From Candidatus Nanopelagicales bacterium (GTDB lineage Bacteria; Actinomycetota; Actinomycetes; S36-B12), in assembly GCA_030726915.1 (NCBI GenBank), contig JANRCR010000025.1, forward strand, positions 1-33,149: a stretch of 33,149 bases of DNA, in the 5' to 3' direction. A program made the translations under genes and the position numbers. The notes under the pieces are model-generated. The model ran no database searches and was not told the origin of the DNA. It saw nothing but the letters and a program-made list of their open reading frames with translations. Each line of letters opens with the position of its first letter. Position 1 is the first letter of the stretch. This document shows positions 7,283 through 13,168 of this stretch, in pieces.

Positions 7283-7288
7283 TAGCCT
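7283..7288 (+). promoter_or_regulatory. Candidate -10 element (TAGCCT) for the 7310-9068 unit
   Basis: TAGCCT fits TANNNT and would place a transcription start near 7295. That leaves a short leader holding the AAAGGA ribosome-binding site of the 28-codon gene at 7310. The ThDP enzyme gene at 7410 has no promoter-like hexamer right before its GTG, which supports one message for both genes. Confidence 0.4.
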
Positions 7289-7309
7289 GGCGAGGTCGAA
7301 AGGATCCCC

Positions 7310-7396
7310 GTGCAAAACAAGACACTCATCACGGTCACCGCCATCGTTGCCCTTGTCGCACTCGGCGCGAGTGTGCTGGCCCTAGCCATCCTGTGA
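7310..7396 (+). CDS. 28-residue single-helix membrane peptide
   Basis: A very short gene: GTG at 7310, 28 codons, TGA at 7394-7396. A GAAAGGA ribosome-binding site lies 5-6 bases upstream. The peptide starts VQNKTLITV and continues as one hydrophobic stretch of about 23 residues rich in A, V, L and I (TAIVALVALGASVLALAIL), so it should be a single-pass membrane peptide with only a few residues outside. It ends 13 bases before the GTG of the ThDP enzyme gene and may be cotranscribed with it; it could work as a leader peptide or as an independent small membrane protein. I recognise no family. Support is the ribosome-binding site, the clean hydrophobic profile and the position between a promoter-like hexamer and the next gene. 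Confidence 0.5.
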   Translation: MQNKTLITVTAIVALVALGASVLALAIL

Positions 7397-7409
7397 CTTT
7401 GGGTGCCCT

Positions 7410-9068
7410 GTGACATCGGTTGACGGAGCACTCCCGGTCCATGGGGGCGTCCAGGCAATCGATGCTGCCCTCCGGCATGGATCACGACATCTCTTCACGC
7501 TCTCCGGTGCTCACATCTTCCCGCTGTACGACGCTGCCGTAGGCGGAGCAGCCACGGTGCACGCCCGTGGTGCGGGCCCGATGCGCATCGTCGATGTGCG
7601 ACATGAGCAGACAGCCGTCTTTGCCGCCGAAGCCATGGGCAAACTCACCCGGATCCCAGGATGTGCTGCGGTGACCGCTGGGCCCGGGGTGACCAATGCC
7701 ATCAGCGCCGTGGCCGGAGCCTGGGTGCACGGCTCACCCCTGGTCCTCTTCGGCGGCCGCGCACCCGATGGGCGCTGGGGTTCGGGGGCGCTGCAGGAGA
7801 TCGACCATCCGCCTCTGCTTGCTCCCGTGACCAAGGCCGCCACCACGGTCCACGACCCCGCCGAGGTGGGGTCCGCCGTGGATGCAGCCTTCACCGCAGC
7901 CGGGACCGCTCACCGCGGGCCGGTCTTCGTCGATGTCCCCATGGACGTGCTTTTCACGCCCGCGGTGCCGAGAGCGGCCGACGTCGCACCTCCTGCCCAG
8001 CATCTCGAGGCGGATCTCGCGCACATTGCCGGACTGCTGCGCGCAGCCGAGCGCCCCGTCCTCATCCTGGGCAGCGATGTCTGGGCAGACGGAGCCGACA
8101 CCGCGGCCCGCGCGTTCGCCGACGCCACCGGCATCCCGGTCATCGCCAATGGCATGGCCCGCGGCATCCTCCCGCCCGACCATCCGCTGCTGGTCACGCG
8201 CGCGCGCGGTGCGGCATTCGCCGGCACCGATCTGGTCATGGTCGTCGGTACACCACTGGACTTCCGCCTCGGCTACGGCAGCTTCGGTGATCCAGCGGCG
8301 CCGGTCATCCACGTCGCCGACTCTGCTGGACAGATCGCCACCCATCGCGAACTCGCCGCGAGTGCCGCCGGGGACCTCACCGCCTTCTTCCTCGGCCTCG
8401 CCAGCGACATCGGTGATCCCCTGGCCGTCGAGGAATGGGCGGGCAGCCTGCGGGCGCGGGCCCTCGCCGCCATTGCCGCGGACGCCGATGACCTCGCGAG
8501 CGATGCCGATCCCATCCATCCCGCCCGGATCTACGGCGAGCTGCTGCCGCGCCTCGCCGACGATGCCGTCGTCATCGGTGACGGCGGAGACTTCGTATCC
8601 TTCGCGGGTCGCTACGTCGAACCACAGCGTCCGGGGCACTGGCTCGATCCGGGCCCGTATGGCTGCCTCGGCACCGGACCCGGCTACGCCATGGCTGCTC
8701 GCCTGGCGCATCCGTCATCACAGGTCGTGCTCCTCCTGGGCGATGGCGCCGCGGGCTTCTCGCTCATGGACGTCGATTCACTCGTGCGCCACGACCTGCC
8801 GGTCGTCATCGTCATCGGCAACAACGCAGGATGGAATCTCGAGCGCCACCCCATGCGCTTCCTCTACGGATACGACGTCGCCGCCGACCTGCGCCCCACG
8901 CCGTACGACGAGGTTGTGCGGGCTCTCGGCGGTGCGGGGGAAACAGTGACGCGGCCGTCGGACATCGGGGTGGCCCTCGACCGGGCCTTCGCCTCCGGGG
9001 TGCCCTACGTCGTCAATGTGATGACGGACCCGGATGTCGCCTATCCGCGGTCGACGACCGGCGTGTAG
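7410..9068 (+). CDS. Acetolactate synthase-like thiamine diphosphate enzyme (IlvG-like)
   Basis: A 552-residue ThDP-dependent enzyme with the three-domain pyruvate-oxidase fold. The catalytic glutamate sits in VRHEQTAVFAAEAMGK (Glu66). GPGVTNAISAVAGAW (about 90-105) and GGRAPDGRWGSGALQEIDH (about 114-132) are typical of the IlvB/IlvG branch. The C-terminal Mg-ThDP motif begins at GDG (444-446) and ends at NN (471-472). It closely resembles, from memory, the mycobacterial protein annotated IlvG (Rv1820), whose role as a true acetolactate synthase is uncertain; no regulatory small subunit or ilvC lies nearby. It probably performs a pyruvate- or acyl-ThDP carboligation or decarboxylation in the cytoplasm. 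Start is GTG at 7410, 13 bases after the stop of a possible 28-residue peptide gene. Confidence 0.85.
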   Translation: MTSVDGALPVHGGVQAIDAALRHGSRHLFTLSGAHIFPLYDAAVGGAATVHARGAGPMRIVDVRHEQTAVFAAEAMGKLTRIPGCAAVTAGPGVTNAISAVAGAWVHGSPLVLFGGRAPDGRWGSGALQEIDHPPLLAPVTKAATTVHDPAEVGSAVDAAFTAAGTAHRGPVFVDVPMDVLFTPAVPRAADVAPPAQHLEADLAHIAGLLRAAERPVLILGSDVWADGADTAARAFADATGIPVIANGMARGILPPDHPLLVTRARGAAFAGTDLVMVVGTPLDFRLGYGSFGDPAAPVIHVADSAGQIATHRELAASAAGDLTAFFLGLASDIGDPLAVEEWAGSLRARALAAIAADADDLASDADPIHPARIYGELLPRLADDAVVIGDGGDFVSFAGRYVEPQRPGHWLDPGPYGCLGTGPGYAMAARLAHPSSQVVLLLGDGAAGFSLMDVDSLVRHDLPVVIVIGNNAGWNLERHPMRFLYGYDVAADLRPTPYDEVVRALGGAGETVTRPSDIGVALDRAFASGVPYVVNVMTDPDVAYPRSTTGV

Positions 9069-9110
9069 CCGCTCACGCGCCATCGCATCTGCCGAGCACG
9101 AGGACGGCGC

Positions 9111-9887
9111 CTACGCCGCCGCGCACAGCTTGCGAATAATCGGCTCCGCATCCTGCGCCCCACCCGACCAGCCGCGCGGGCGCAATTCAATGTGCAGGTG
9201 CACCGCGCCGGGTGAGCCGGTGTCGCCCATCTTGCCGATGAGTTGACCCGCCTTCACCCTGTCCCCGACGCGGAAGAAGATCTCGTCGAAGTGTCCGTAG
9301 AACCACATGGACCCGCGCTTGTCCGTGATGTCGAGGATGAGGGACCCATTGCCCTGGAATCCACTCCGGGTCACCCTGCCGGCGTCGACGGCGTAGATGG
9401 GCGTGCCGCGCGTACCGAGGAGATCAAAGCCCATGTGATTGCGCCCCGCGCCGAGTCCATCACCGCTGCGGAAGTCCACCGCCGGGCAGTAGCGGCCATC
9501 GACCTGGACATCCCCGAACGACTCATCGGCTCGAGCCGCTGCCAGGGCCGTCTCACGGCCCAGGACAGTCCAAGTTTCGGCCCCGACAATGCCGGTGGGC
9601 TCCAACGCATTCGCCCGCTGCAATCCCTCCACGGCAATGCGCGTGACCGGACCGAAGTAGCCGGAGGTGAGCCTGATGCCGAGAGCGCGCTGGAGGACCT
9701 TGACCGACTCTCCCGTGCTGCCCGTGCGCAACTGCGGGGCCGCCTCGGCAAAGGCGGGGGTGCGGGGCTGCGAGGCGGGGGCGGCCTGGCTGGCCGTGGG
9801 AGCAACGACCAGGGCGGTGAGGGCGAGGGCCGCGGTCGAGATCACGGCCAGGACCTGGTGTGCACGCGGACGACCGAATGAGGTCAT
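9111..9887 (-). CDS. Secreted M23 peptidoglycan hydrolase with peptidoglycan-binding domain
   Basis: A 258-residue exported cell-wall enzyme. Residues 1-36 form a Sec signal peptide (basic start, hydrophobic core LAVISTAALALTALVV, cleavage near SQA-AP). Residues about 50-108 are a PG_binding_1 domain (GSTGESVKVLQRALG, GYFGPVTRIAVEGLQ). Residues about 140-245 are a LytM/M23 metallopeptidase with zinc ligands His151 and Asp155 (HMGFD) and His232, with His230 in the H-x-H motif (VHLHIE); His199 in WFYGHF is also conserved. It should cut peptide cross-bridges outside the membrane. A strong GGAGGA ribosome-binding site lies 6 bases before the ATG at 9887. The leader is a c-di-AMP riboswitch, so expression is expected to fall when c-di-AMP is high. 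Confidence 0.93.
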   Translation of the reverse strand: MTSFGRPRAHQVLAVISTAALALTALVVAPTASQAAPASQPRTPAFAEAAPQLRTGSTGESVKVLQRALGIRLTSGYFGPVTRIAVEGLQRANALEPTGIVGAETWTVLGRETALAAARADESFGDVQVDGRYCPAVDFRSGDGLGAGRNHMGFDLLGTRGTPIYAVDAGRVTRSGFQGNGSLILDITDKRGSMWFYGHFDEIFFRVGDRVKAGQLIGKMGDTGSPGAVHLHIELRPRGWSGGAQDAEPIIRKLCAAA

Positions 9888-9898
9888 GCATCCTCCGG

Positions 9899-10130
9899 CA
9901 CCTGCGGGGTCAGCTGTCGGGTTCGCCGGGCCACGGTGCGCCCGACGGCCGATGCAGCATCAGTGCTGATGCGTGCATGGGCTTCACCCCAAGGTCTGCG
10001 TGAGCAGACCGTGCCGGGACCTGCTGGGCCCGGCGATGGGTCCCCCGCTCCTGCCCGCGGTGGTGCACCCGGCGCGGGCAGGACTCGGCGTACGCCTGGT
10101 GGCCGATCGGAAGACCGGCTCACCTAAGGT
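9899..10130 (-). promoter_or_regulatory. c-di-AMP riboswitch (ydaO-yuaA class)
   Basis: Read on the minus strand, the leader of the M23 hydrolase gene shows the recognised ydaO order. It begins TTAGGTGAGCC, then GAGTCCTGCC and a perfect 10-base stem (arms 10073-10082 and 10050-10059, 13-base loop), then GAGCGGGGGACCCA. A perfect 7-base stem follows (10004-10010 with 9993-9999), then the conserved GGGGTGAAGCCC, a small hairpin at 9957-9972, and the 3' block GAACCCGACAGCTGACC. In Streptomyces and relatives this class sits before cell-wall hydrolase genes and turns them off when c-di-AMP binds. The aptamer ends about 10 bases from the ribosome-binding site. I see no separate intrinsic terminator, so the mode of control (RBS masking or an early stop) is open. 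Confidence 0.9.
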
Positions 10131-10183
10131 AACAGAAAGGTCACAGCGCCGCCGGTCCGCGGCCCACGATCGGGTCCCAGGCC

Positions 10184-11023
10184 TCAGGGGGCGGTGCTGA
10201 AAGCCCGCAGCCGGATGCCGGGGCCCGGCGAATGATCCCGCGGGGGCACGGGCACAAGGCCCGCCCGGACGTAGAGGCGCGCTGCCGGCTCGTTGCCCTC
10301 AAGCACGCTGCAGACCACCGGGGACGTGCCTGCGCGAGCCATGACCTCCTGGACCAGGGCGAGGCCAATCCCGCGCCCCCAGGCGTGCGGGGCAACCGCC
10401 ATGAAGCGGAACTCCACCTCCCCCTCCCGGGCGACGTCGGCGAAGGAGGCTCCGGGACGCACGATGGTGACCGATCCGACGAGCTCACCCTCGGCGTAGG
10501 CGACCAGAACGTCGCACTCCACCGTCCGGGCGGCAACATCCCGCAGGGTGTGGAGGTAGAAGTCCGTATCGCTGGAGAGTCCCGAACCCGCCGAGTAGGC
10601 GACAGCGCAGAGGTCTCCCACGGCATCCCACTCCTGGGGGAGCGCGGGTCGGATGATGAGGTCCGGTGTCGAGCGCTGGATAAATCGCTCCCGGCCGACA
10701 ATCACGCGGGTGATCTCGCCGTGGGCGATGAGGACCGGACCGTCGCCCACATCATGGTGGGCGGCAACGGCAAACCGGCACAGCCGACCATCCCGGTGCA
10801 CGAGGTCGGCCGTGGCCTCGACACTCGCACCCAGGGGGGATGCCATCAGGTGTTCAACATTGACCCGGGTGCCGACACTGGTGTCGTCGTCCCCCAGATC
10901 CGTCAGTGCCGTGACGGTGGCGGCTTCAAGCCACGCGATGAGTCGGGGAGTTGCAAGGACGGGGACGTCCCCACTGCCCAGAGCGTCAGCGGTGTCGTAG
11001 CGCGCGACGACGTATGAAGTCAT
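10184..11023 (-). CDS. Hotdog thioesterase (FlK-like) fused to a GNAT acetyltransferase
   Basis: A 279-residue two-domain protein. Residues 1-115 look like a hotdog acyl-CoA thioesterase of the fluoroacetyl-CoA thioesterase type: ATPRLIAWLEAA then GTRVNVEHLMASPLG, with Thr25, Glu33 and His58 at nearly the spacing of the FlK catalytic Thr42-Glu50-His76. Residues about 120-260 are a GNAT domain starting IIRPALPQEWDAV, with the acetyl-CoA loop VAPHAWGRGIGLALV (210-224) and motif B CSVLEGNEPAARLYVRAGL (238-256). Both halves use acyl-CoA, so a shared substrate, or thioester clean-up plus acetyl transfer, is plausible but unproven. Its ATG overlaps the stop of the biotinyl-protein gene by 4 bases. 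It is the last gene of the sigR operon. I know of no named protein with this pair of domains. Confidence 0.85.
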   Translation of the reverse strand: MTSYVVARYDTADALGSGDVPVLATPRLIAWLEAATVTALTDLGDDDTSVGTRVNVEHLMASPLGASVEATADLVHRDGRLCRFAVAAHHDVGDGPVLIAHGEITRVIVGRERFIQRSTPDLIIRPALPQEWDAVGDLCAVAYSAGSGLSSDTDFYLHTLRDVAARTVECDVLVAYAEGELVGSVTIVRPGASFADVAREGEVEFRFMAVAPHAWGRGIGLALVQEVMARAGTSPVVCSVLEGNEPAARLYVRAGLVPVPPRDHSPGPGIRLRAFSTAP

Positions 11024-11229
11024 AAAACGACGGCGATGAGGTCACCCTCGTGGATCACATCGCCGACAGCGACGGCGATCTCCGCGACCGTGCCGGACGC
11101 CTCGGCCAGCACCGGGATCTCCATCTTCATGGATTCCAGGATGACGAGGGTGTCACCGATGGCAATCACAGCGCCCGGCTCGACCAGGACCGAATGGACC
11201 TGGGCGACCATCTCGGCGCGGACATCCAC
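11020..11229 (-). CDS. Biotinyl/lipoyl attachment-domain protein (TB7.3-like)
   Basis: A 69-residue stand-alone biotin-carrier domain. The biotinylation motif ESMKMEIPV (residues about 33-41) has the target lysine between two methionines, and the rest (GDVIHEGDLIAVVL at the end) forms the second half of the flattened beta barrel. It matches the size and sequence of M. tuberculosis TB7.3 (Rv3221c), which lies in the same genomic place. The start is the GTG at 11229, one base after the stop of the bL37 gene. An apparent longer in-frame start at 11295 is rejected because that stretch is bL37 in another frame. There is no ribosome-binding site, so translation probably re-initiates after bL37. The carboxylase it serves is not in the window. 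Confidence 0.9.
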   Translation of the reverse strand: MDVRAEMVAQVHSVLVEPGAVIAIGDTLVILESMKMEIPVLAEASGTVAEIAVAVGDVIHEGDLIAVVL

Positions 11230-11230
11230 G

Positions 11231-11305
11231 TCAGGAGTTGGGGCGCTTGCCGTGGTTGGCGCTGCTCTTCTTGCGATCACGCTTCTTGCGGCCACGCTTG
11301 CTCAT
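11231..11305 (-). CDS. 50S ribosomal protein bL37
   Basis: A 24-residue, strongly basic peptide: MSKRGRKKRD at the start and NHGKRPNS at the end. This is the actinobacterial ribosomal protein bL37, found in the mycobacterial 50S subunit by structural work; the closing NHGKRPN is its signature. A GGGAG ribosome-binding site sits 7 bases before the ATG at 11305. The gene lies 44 bases after rsrA and one base before the biotinyl-protein GTG. The same arrangement exists, as I recall, in mycobacteria. Because of its size it is easily missed, and its out-of-frame reading creates a false N-terminal extension of the next gene. Being in the sigR transcription unit ties a ribosome component to redox stress. 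Confidence 0.88.
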   Translation of the reverse strand: MSKRGRKKRDRKKSSANHGKRPNS

Positions 11306-11349
11306 GGGTACTCCCGGTTGTGAGGGAGCCCCATGGTGCCACAGAGCCC

Positions 11350-11628
11350 CTAGGGGCTACGACGGTAGGTGATCCGCACCTCGGAGATGCGGGCCACGAT
11401 GCGCACGCGCAGCGTCTCGGGTGCTCGATCCTCACAGCAGGTGCGCTGGACGAGGGACTTCACCACCTGCTCCATCGTGAATTGCTCCCGGCACTCCCCA
11501 CAGCCATCGAGGTGGGCCGCGATGTCGGCGCGCCGTACGTCGTCCACCTCACCGTCGAGGTAGTCGTACACGTAGGAGAGGGCGTCACTGCAGGAGCAGT
11601 GGGGTGTGGGTGTGTCCGGCGCGCTCAT
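11350..11628 (-). CDS. rsrA: Zinc-binding redox anti-sigma factor (RsrA/RshA type)
   Basis: A 92-residue zinc anti-sigma (ZAS) protein. The core motif is H39-x3-C43-x2-C46 (HLDGCGEC), with an N-terminal cysteine pair at C11/C13 and a further pair at C64/C65 (QRTCCED). In RsrA of Streptomyces, disulfide formation among the zinc ligands releases SigR, switching on thiol-repair genes. The start overlaps the sigR stop by 4 bases (ATGA), the normal coupling for a sigma/anti-sigma pair kept at near-equal amounts. The protein is cytoplasmic. A perfect 14-base palindrome (11345-11358) covers its stop codon but has no spacer and is probably incidental. Family identity is firm; the redox role follows from the family. 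Confidence 0.94.
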   Translation of the reverse strand: MSAPDTPTPHCSCSDALSYVYDYLDGEVDDVRRADIAAHLDGCGECREQFTMEQVVKSLVQRTCCEDRAPETLRVRIVARISEVRITYRRSP

Positions 11629-12224
11629 GACAGGGCTCCCGGCAGATACCCCTCGGTGATCGCGTAGTCCTCCAGCAGGGTGCGCAGATGCTTTCGCCCT
11701 CGGTGGAGCCGGGACATCACGGTGCCGATGGGTGTCTCCATGATGTCCGCGATCTCCTGATAGGAGAAGCCCTCGACATCAGCCAGATAGACCGCGACAC
11801 GGCGCTCCTCCGGCAATTCCGCCAGCGCATTGTTGATGAGGTCATTGGGAAGACGATCGAGCGCCTCCGCTTCGGCTGATCGAAGTTGGCCCGTCGCATA
11901 GGCCTGCGTGTGCCGCATCTGCCAGTCATCCAGGTCATCCGTGCCTGTCTGCAGCGGCTGACGCTGCTTTTTACGGTAGGTGTTGATGAAGGCGTTGGTC
12001 AGGATGCGGAAAAGCCACGCCTTCAGGTTGGTGCCGTCGGTGTAGGACGAGAAAGCGGAGAAGGCCTTGACGAAGGTCTCCTGGACCAGATCCTCAGCAT
12101 CAGCCGGATTGCGGGTCATCCGCAGGGCAGCGCCGTACAACTGGTCGAGAAAGGGCAACGCGTCTCGCTCGAAGCGCGCGGCGCGATCCTCATCCGTCTC
12201 GCTCACCATCACGGCCTCATCCAT
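11625..12224 (-). CDS. sigR: ECF RNA polymerase sigma factor, SigR/SigH type
   Basis: A 199-residue ECF sigma factor. Region 2 spans about residues 24-90 ([20 protein letters not shown], then [19 protein letters not shown]) and region 4 about 130-185 ([21 protein letters not shown], helix-turn-helix for the -35). The wording is that of SigR of Streptomyces and SigH of Mycobacterium, which answer thiol-oxidising stress. The short start at ATG 12224 fits the family core. An in-frame GTG at 12323 would give a 232-residue long form. A GGAAT-N18-GTT promoter 108-134 bases upstream indicates that the factor activates its own gene. It heads the unit sigR-rsrA-bL37-biotinyl protein-fusion. Confidence 0.95.
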   Translation of the reverse strand: MDEAVMVSETDEDRAARFERDALPFLDQLYGAALRMTRNPADAEDLVQETFVKAFSAFSSYTDGTNLKAWLFRILTNAFINTYRKKQRQPLQTGTDDLDDWQMRHTQAYATGQLRSAEAEALDRLPNDLINNALAELPEERRVAVYLADVEGFSYQEIADIMETPIGTVMSRLHRGRKHLRTLLEDYAITEGYLPGALS

Positions 12225-12323
12225 CGTGCTCAAGGATACCCGTCCGGGCTCTGCCGACGATGCGGCCGCGTACTCCCCCGAGGGAGAGGAGCCTTCTGCG
12301 AGGGCACCTGGTTTGGTGAGCAC
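12225..12323 (-). other. Possible N-terminal extension of sigR (long isoform)
   Basis: An in-frame, stop-free stretch of 33 codons from GTG 12323 to the core ATG at 12224. The extension begins [11 protein letters not shown] and is rich in A, S, G and E ([16 protein letters not shown]), so it is probably unstructured. The GTG lies only 9 bases after the GTT of the SigR-type promoter, so a message from that promoter would begin at or just before it and be leaderless. Streptomyces SigR has a comparable unstable long form made under stress. This is inference; without it the stretch is simply a leader. Confidence 0.4.
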
Positions 12324-12332
12324 GGATACGTC

Positions 12333-12358
12333 AACACCTCGGGGCGCACCGTCATTCC
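12333..12358 (-). promoter_or_regulatory. SigR/SigH-type autoregulatory promoter (GGAAT-N18-GTT)
   Basis: On the minus strand GGAAT (12358 to 12354) and GTT (12335 to 12333) are 18 bases apart, the consensus recognised by SigR of Streptomyces and SigH of Mycobacterium. The -35 overlaps the stop codon of the SRAP gene (GGAATGA). Transcription should start near 12323-12327. The position directly before sigR fits positive autoregulation. Confidence 0.82.
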
Positions 12359-13122
12359 CGCGGACCATCGCGCCCGAGTGGGGCCGACAGCGGCGCAACC
12401 AACTGCGGGCCCTGATGGCGCACCGAGTTGACCTCGGTGGAGACCGGGTAGATCTCCCAGAAGCCGGGCCGCGCCGGCTCCAGCAGCTCGGCGAGCACCT
12501 GCGAGCCCGGGGTCGCGGGGTCAAGCCAGGCATCGCGCTGCTCTGGGAGCACGGCCACGGGCATCCGATCATGGATCTGCCCGACCTCGTCGCGCGCACT
12601 CGTCGTGATGATGGTGGTGGACAGCAGCCACGCCCGCGGATCCTCGTCATCCTCGACGTCCTTGTCCCGCCACCACTCATACAGCCCTGCCATGGCGAGC
12701 CCGGTCCCGTCAGCCGGATGCAGGAAGTAGGGCTGCTTCCGAGGCTTTGTGCCGGTGGCCGCGATCGATCCCTCCGGAGGAGACTGCCATTCATAGAAGC
12801 CGTCGGCCGGTACCAGACACCGCCTCGATGCCAGTGCGCGCTTGTACGACGGCTTCTCGGCGACGGTCTCCGCCCGGGCATTGATCATCCGATTGCCGAC
12901 GGCGGCATCCTTCGCCCAGGACGGCACCAGACCCCACCGGGCGATGTCGAGGCGACGTGGATGGTGGCCGCTGTCGTCGGGCTTGCCGTCGCGGACGACG
13001 TAGACCTCGTTCGTAGGGGCGATGTTGTAGCGCGGAGGCAACTCGACCACCGGCGGCACCTCGACGCCGAACTCCTCGACGAGGGCAGCGGGATCACGTG
13101 ATGCGGCATACCTCCCACACAT
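12352..13122 (-). CDS. SRAP-domain abasic-site processing protein (HMCES/YedK family)
   Basis: A 256-residue protein of the SRAP family, which forms a covalent thiazolidine bond between its N-terminal cysteine and an abasic site in single-stranded DNA, shielding the lesion. The start at ATG 13122 is fixed by chemistry: MCGRY puts Cys2 at the mature N-terminus after methionine removal. Conserved family residues follow: Asn33 in [17 protein letters not shown] (63-72), NARAET (81-86, Glu85), GFYEW (108-112) and His184 in IHDRMPV. The gene corresponds to M. tuberculosis Rv3226c, also divergent from aroA. CAGGCT lies 6 bases before the ATG with no ribosome-binding site, so it may be leaderless. 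Its stop codon overlaps the sigR promoter. Confidence 0.93.
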   Translation of the reverse strand: MCGRYAASRDPAALVEEFGVEVPPVVELPPRYNIAPTNEVYVVRDGKPDDSGHHPRRLDIARWGLVPSWAKDAAVGNRMINARAETVAEKPSYKRALASRRCLVPADGFYEWQSPPEGSIAATGTKPRKQPYFLHPADGTGLAMAGLYEWWRDKDVEDDEDPRAWLLSTTIITTSARDEVGQIHDRMPVAVLPEQRDAWLDPATPGSQVLAELLEPARPGFWEIYPVSTEVNSVRHQGPQLVAPLSAPLGRDGPRE

Positions 13123-13138
13123 GGGACCAGCCTGCACG

Positions 13139-13168
13139 ATCACCCCTGCGGCTACCCTCAGGGGTGAT
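13139..13168. repeat. Perfect inverted repeat between SRAP gene and aroA
   Basis: ATCACCCCTG at 13139-13148 and CAGGGGTGAT at 13159-13168, separated by 10 bases. The right arm runs into the aroA ATG (13167-13169) and the spacer contains the likely aroA -10 (TACCCT, 13153-13158). Arms of 10 bases with a spacer that puts the half-sites about two helical turns apart are typical of a dimeric repressor operator. It could also fold as a hairpin in a minus-strand transcript, but no T-run follows. Confidence 0.6.
13153..13158 (+). promoter_or_regulatory. Candidate -10 element (TACCCT) of aroA
   Basis: TACCCT fits TANNNT. It ends 8 bases before the ATG at 13167 and 5 bases before an in-frame GTG at 13164, so the message is probably leaderless. 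The element sits wholly inside the inverted repeat at 13139-13168. Confidence 0.5.

Noticed and set aside
9105-9118. Short CGGCG/CGCCG hairpin between the ThDP enzyme and M23 genes as a terminator
   Set aside because: The stem is only 5 bases, it overlaps the M23 coding end and it has no T-run.
11020-11295. 91-residue version of the biotinyl protein
   Set aside because: The first 22 residues are the bL37 gene read out of frame; the GTG at 11229 gives the size of TB7.3 homologues.
11345-11358. 14-base perfect palindrome at the rsrA stop
   Set aside because: It has no spacer, no T-run follows, and the flanks do not extend it. It could be an operator for bL37, but the evidence is too thin.
11625-12881. 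418-residue sigma factor
   Set aside because: Most of the extension runs through the SRAP gene and upstream of the SigR-type promoter. Only the part after 12323 could be translated from that message.
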